Assembly: GCA_002359425.1 (NCBI GenBank)
Contig: DEMY01000020.1
Span: forward strand, 6,087-13,633
Length of the DNA stretch: 7,547 bases
DNA from: Clostridiales bacterium UBA2658
Lineage (GTDB): Bacteria; Bacillota; Clostridia; Oscillospirales; Oscillospiraceae
Direction: 5' to 3'
This document shows positions 6,324 to 7,547 of the stretch, in pieces. Position 1 is the stretch's first letter, and each line of letters opens with the position of its first letter. A model generated the notes under the pieces. The model worked only from the letters and a program-made list of their open reading frames with translations. It was not told the DNA's origin and ran no database searches. Made by a program: the position numbers and the translations under genes.

Positions 6324-7190
6324 ATGAAAAAGCTTACATCCCTTATCCTCGTTTTGACCCTCGCGCTTTCCCTTGTCTCCCTTGCCGCCTGCGGCACTAA
6401 AGCCGCCGACAGCTCCGCTTCCGCAAGCCCGAACGCTTCCGACACCGCCGACAAGACCATTACGGTCGGCGCAAGCGCCACGCCGCACGCAGAAATCCTT
6501 GAGCAGATTAAGGACGCGCTTGCAAAGCAGGGCTACACGCTCAAGATCGTCACCTACGACGACTATGTTCTCCCGAACAAGGCCCTGGCCGACGGTGAGA
6601 TCGACGCGAACTACTTCCAGCACGAGCCTTACCTCAAAGGCTACAACGCCGGAAACGGAACGGAGCTCGTCTCCGCAGGGGCCATCCACTATGAGCCCTA
6701 CGGCATCTATGGAAACGAGGTAACAGACCTCAAAACGCTCGCCAAGGGCGCGACCATCATCATCCCGGCGGACGACAGCAACGAGACCCGCGCGCTCTTC
6801 CTGCTCCAGCAGGAGGGCCTTATAAAGCTCCCGGCGGACGCCAGCGCTGAAAAGGGCGTTTCCACCCTCGACATCACCGACAACGGCGGCTACGACATCA
6901 AGACCGTTGAAGCCGCAACCGTCCCCGCCCAGCTCAAAAACAGCGACAAGGGCAGCATTGCCGTCATCAACGGCAACTACGCGCTCTCCGCCGGTCTGAA
7001 GGTTTCTGACGCACTCGCAACCGAGGACGCAAAGGGCACCGCCGCGCAGACCTATGCGAACATCATCGCCGTTCGCAAGGCCGACCTCGACAGCGCAAAG
7101 ACCAAGGCGCTCGTCGCCGCTCTCAAGACGGACGACGTCAAGAACTTCATCGCCAAAACGTATAACGGCGCAGTCGTCGCCAGCTTCTAA
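6324..7190 (+). CDS. metQ: MetQ, methionine-binding lipoprotein of the ABC importer
   Basis: MetQ captures the substrate outside the membrane and delivers it to MetI. The product is 288 residues. Residues 1-23 form a lipoprotein signal (MKKL, hydrophobic stretch, lipobox LAAC with Cys23), followed by a Ser/Ala-rich linker to about residue 44. The mature NlpA/MetQ-type domain begins at TITVGASATPHAEILEQI. Family landmarks are YVLPNKALADGEIDANYFQHEPYL (81-104, cited by position), IPADDSNETRALFLLQQEGLIKL (147-169), and INGNYALSAGL (215-225). The Shine-Dalgarno AAGGAG at 6308-6313 is 10 nt before the ATG. A hairpin terminator follows 16 nt after the stop. The preceding small ORF and foldable leader suggest that metQ is controlled separately from metNI. 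Methionine is the default substrate for the family; cysteine/cystine or derivatives cannot be excluded from sequence. Confidence 0.95.
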   Translation: MKKLTSLILVLTLALSLVSLAACGTKAADSSASASPNASDTADKTITVGASATPHAEILEQIKDALAKQGYTLKIVTYDDYVLPNKALADGEIDANYFQHEPYLKGYNAGNGTELVSAGAIHYEPYGIYGNEVTDLKTLAKGATIIIPADDSNETRALFLLQQEGLIKLPADASAEKGVSTLDITDNGGYDIKTVEAATVPAQLKNSDKGSIAVINGNYALSAGLKVSDALATEDAKGTAAQTYANIIAVRKADLDSAKTKALVAALKTDDVKNFIAKTYNGAVVASF

Positions 7191-7206
7191 ATATCCCTAA
7201 AGAGAA

Positions 7207-7245
7207 GACGGTAAGTTGCGACGTGCAGCTTACCGTCGTTTATAT
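7207..7245 (+). terminator. Intrinsic terminator after metQ
   Basis: GACGGTAAGTTGC (7207-7219) pairs with GCAGCTTACCGTC (7225-7237) over 13 bp, including one G-U, around a 5-nt GACGT loop. It is followed by GTTTATAT, a moderate T-rich tail. It begins 16 nt after the metQ stop, as expected for the end of the met operon. Confidence 0.8.
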
Positions 7246-7263
7246 CCCGGCTCTTCGCTGGGA
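7245..7263 (+). repeat. Second small hairpin after the metQ terminator
   Basis: TCCCGGC (7245-7251) pairs with GCTGGGA (7257-7263) over 7 bp with one G-U and a TCTTC loop. It is followed by a run of A, not T, so it is unlikely to be an intrinsic terminator on this strand. It could belong to the leader of the next gene. Confidence 0.4.
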
Positions 7264-7307
7264 AAAACGTTCACAAAAAACACAGATGCAGACAGGAGGG
7301 AACCGCT

Positions 7308-7547
7308 ATGCCGAACGACAACGAGCACACCCCGAACGAAGACGAGTCCATCGAAGAGTTCATCGATATGCTTGAAAAGAAGCGCAAGACCCCGCAGGTG
7401 CGCATCGTGGATCCCCAGCGGATGCAGGAGCTAAAGGCAGCCTTCAACACGCTCGAAGCCATTGTCCGGCAGGCGGACCCGAAGGCCGTTGTTATCTGCG
7501 ATGTGACAGAACGCGGTCTTGGTCTCATCGAAATTGAAACGGACGCG
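7308..7547 (+). CDS. Acidic protein of unknown function (5' part, cut by window end)
   Basis: I do not recognise this protein. The first 80 codons are open to the window end with no stop. The start is well supported: AGGAGGG at 7294-7300 lies 7 nt before the ATG, and codon use (GAC, GAG, AAG, ATC, CGC) matches the neighbours. The N-terminus is strongly acidic (9 Asp/Glu in the first 24 residues), then a basic patch KKRKTPQVRIV (24-34), a probable helix QRMQELKAAFNTLEAIVRQA (38-57), and a more hydrophobic DPKAVVICDVTERGLGLIEIE (57-77), which looks like strands of a folded domain. No signal peptide or membrane segment is visible. It follows the metQ terminator, so it is probably a separate transcription unit. 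No clear promoter was found in the gap before it. Confidence 0.75.
   Translation, partial: MPNDNEHTPNEDESIEEFIDMLEKKRKTPQVRIVDPQRMQELKAAFNTLEAIVRQADPKAVVICDVTERGLGLIEIETDA

Noticed and set aside
6373..6723. Second-frame ORF inside metQ rich in Pro, Arg and Thr
   Set aside because: Low-complexity shadow of the metQ Ala/Ser-rich linker in another frame, with no start signal.
7216..7245. Promoter for the last gene (TTGCGA with TTTATA or TATATC)
   Set aside because: The -10 match is poor or the spacing is too long, and the elements lie within the metQ terminator hairpin.

Overview
The window comes from a GC-rich Firmicute, most likely a clostridial gut-type bacterium near Oscillospiraceae. That placement is inferred from SufU as the scaffold/transfer partner in place of SufE/SufA, strong AGGAGG-type ribosome binding sites, a Gram-positive-style MetQ lipoprotein, and a strong preference for G/C in third codon positions. 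No marker gene in the window fixes the taxonomy. Every gene lies on the + strand.

Region 1 (1-4355) is a SUF iron-sulfur cluster assembly operon in the order sufC (3' part only), sufB, sufD, sufS, sufU. The genes are tightly packed: sufC/sufB share an ATGA overlap, sufB/sufD are 20 nt apart, sufD/sufS overlap by 8 nt if sufS begins at a TTG codon, and sufS/sufU overlap by 11 nt. SufS takes sulfur from cysteine, SufU carries the persulfide away, and the SufB-SufC-SufD ATPase scaffold builds the cluster. The expected catalytic residues are present.

Region 2 (4356-4504) is a 149-nt spacer with a candidate promoter and a very strong 17-bp hairpin just ahead of metN. I see no SAM riboswitch (S-box) or T-box.

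Region 3 (4505-7245) is a methionine-type ABC importer: metN (ATPase with C-terminal NIL domain), metI (permease) and metQ (substrate-binding lipoprotein), ending in a good hairpin terminator. metN and metI are 1 nt apart, but metQ is separated by 144 nt. That spacer holds a 29-codon ORF with its own Shine-Dalgarno sequence and three consecutive cysteine codons. The Cys codons lie in or beside the 5' arm of a hairpin, and a longer-range helix ends right at the metQ ribosome binding site. I read this as a candidate cysteine-sensing leader peptide controlling metQ. It is the most interesting feature of the window.

Region 4 (7246-7547) has a second small hairpin and then the first 80 codons of an acidic protein I do not recognise, which runs off the end.

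The theme is sulfur handling: cysteine is the sulfur donor for SufS, the importer brings in sulfur amino acids, and a possible cysteine sensor lies inside the importer operon. No mobile elements, CRISPR arrays, tRNAs or rRNAs were seen.
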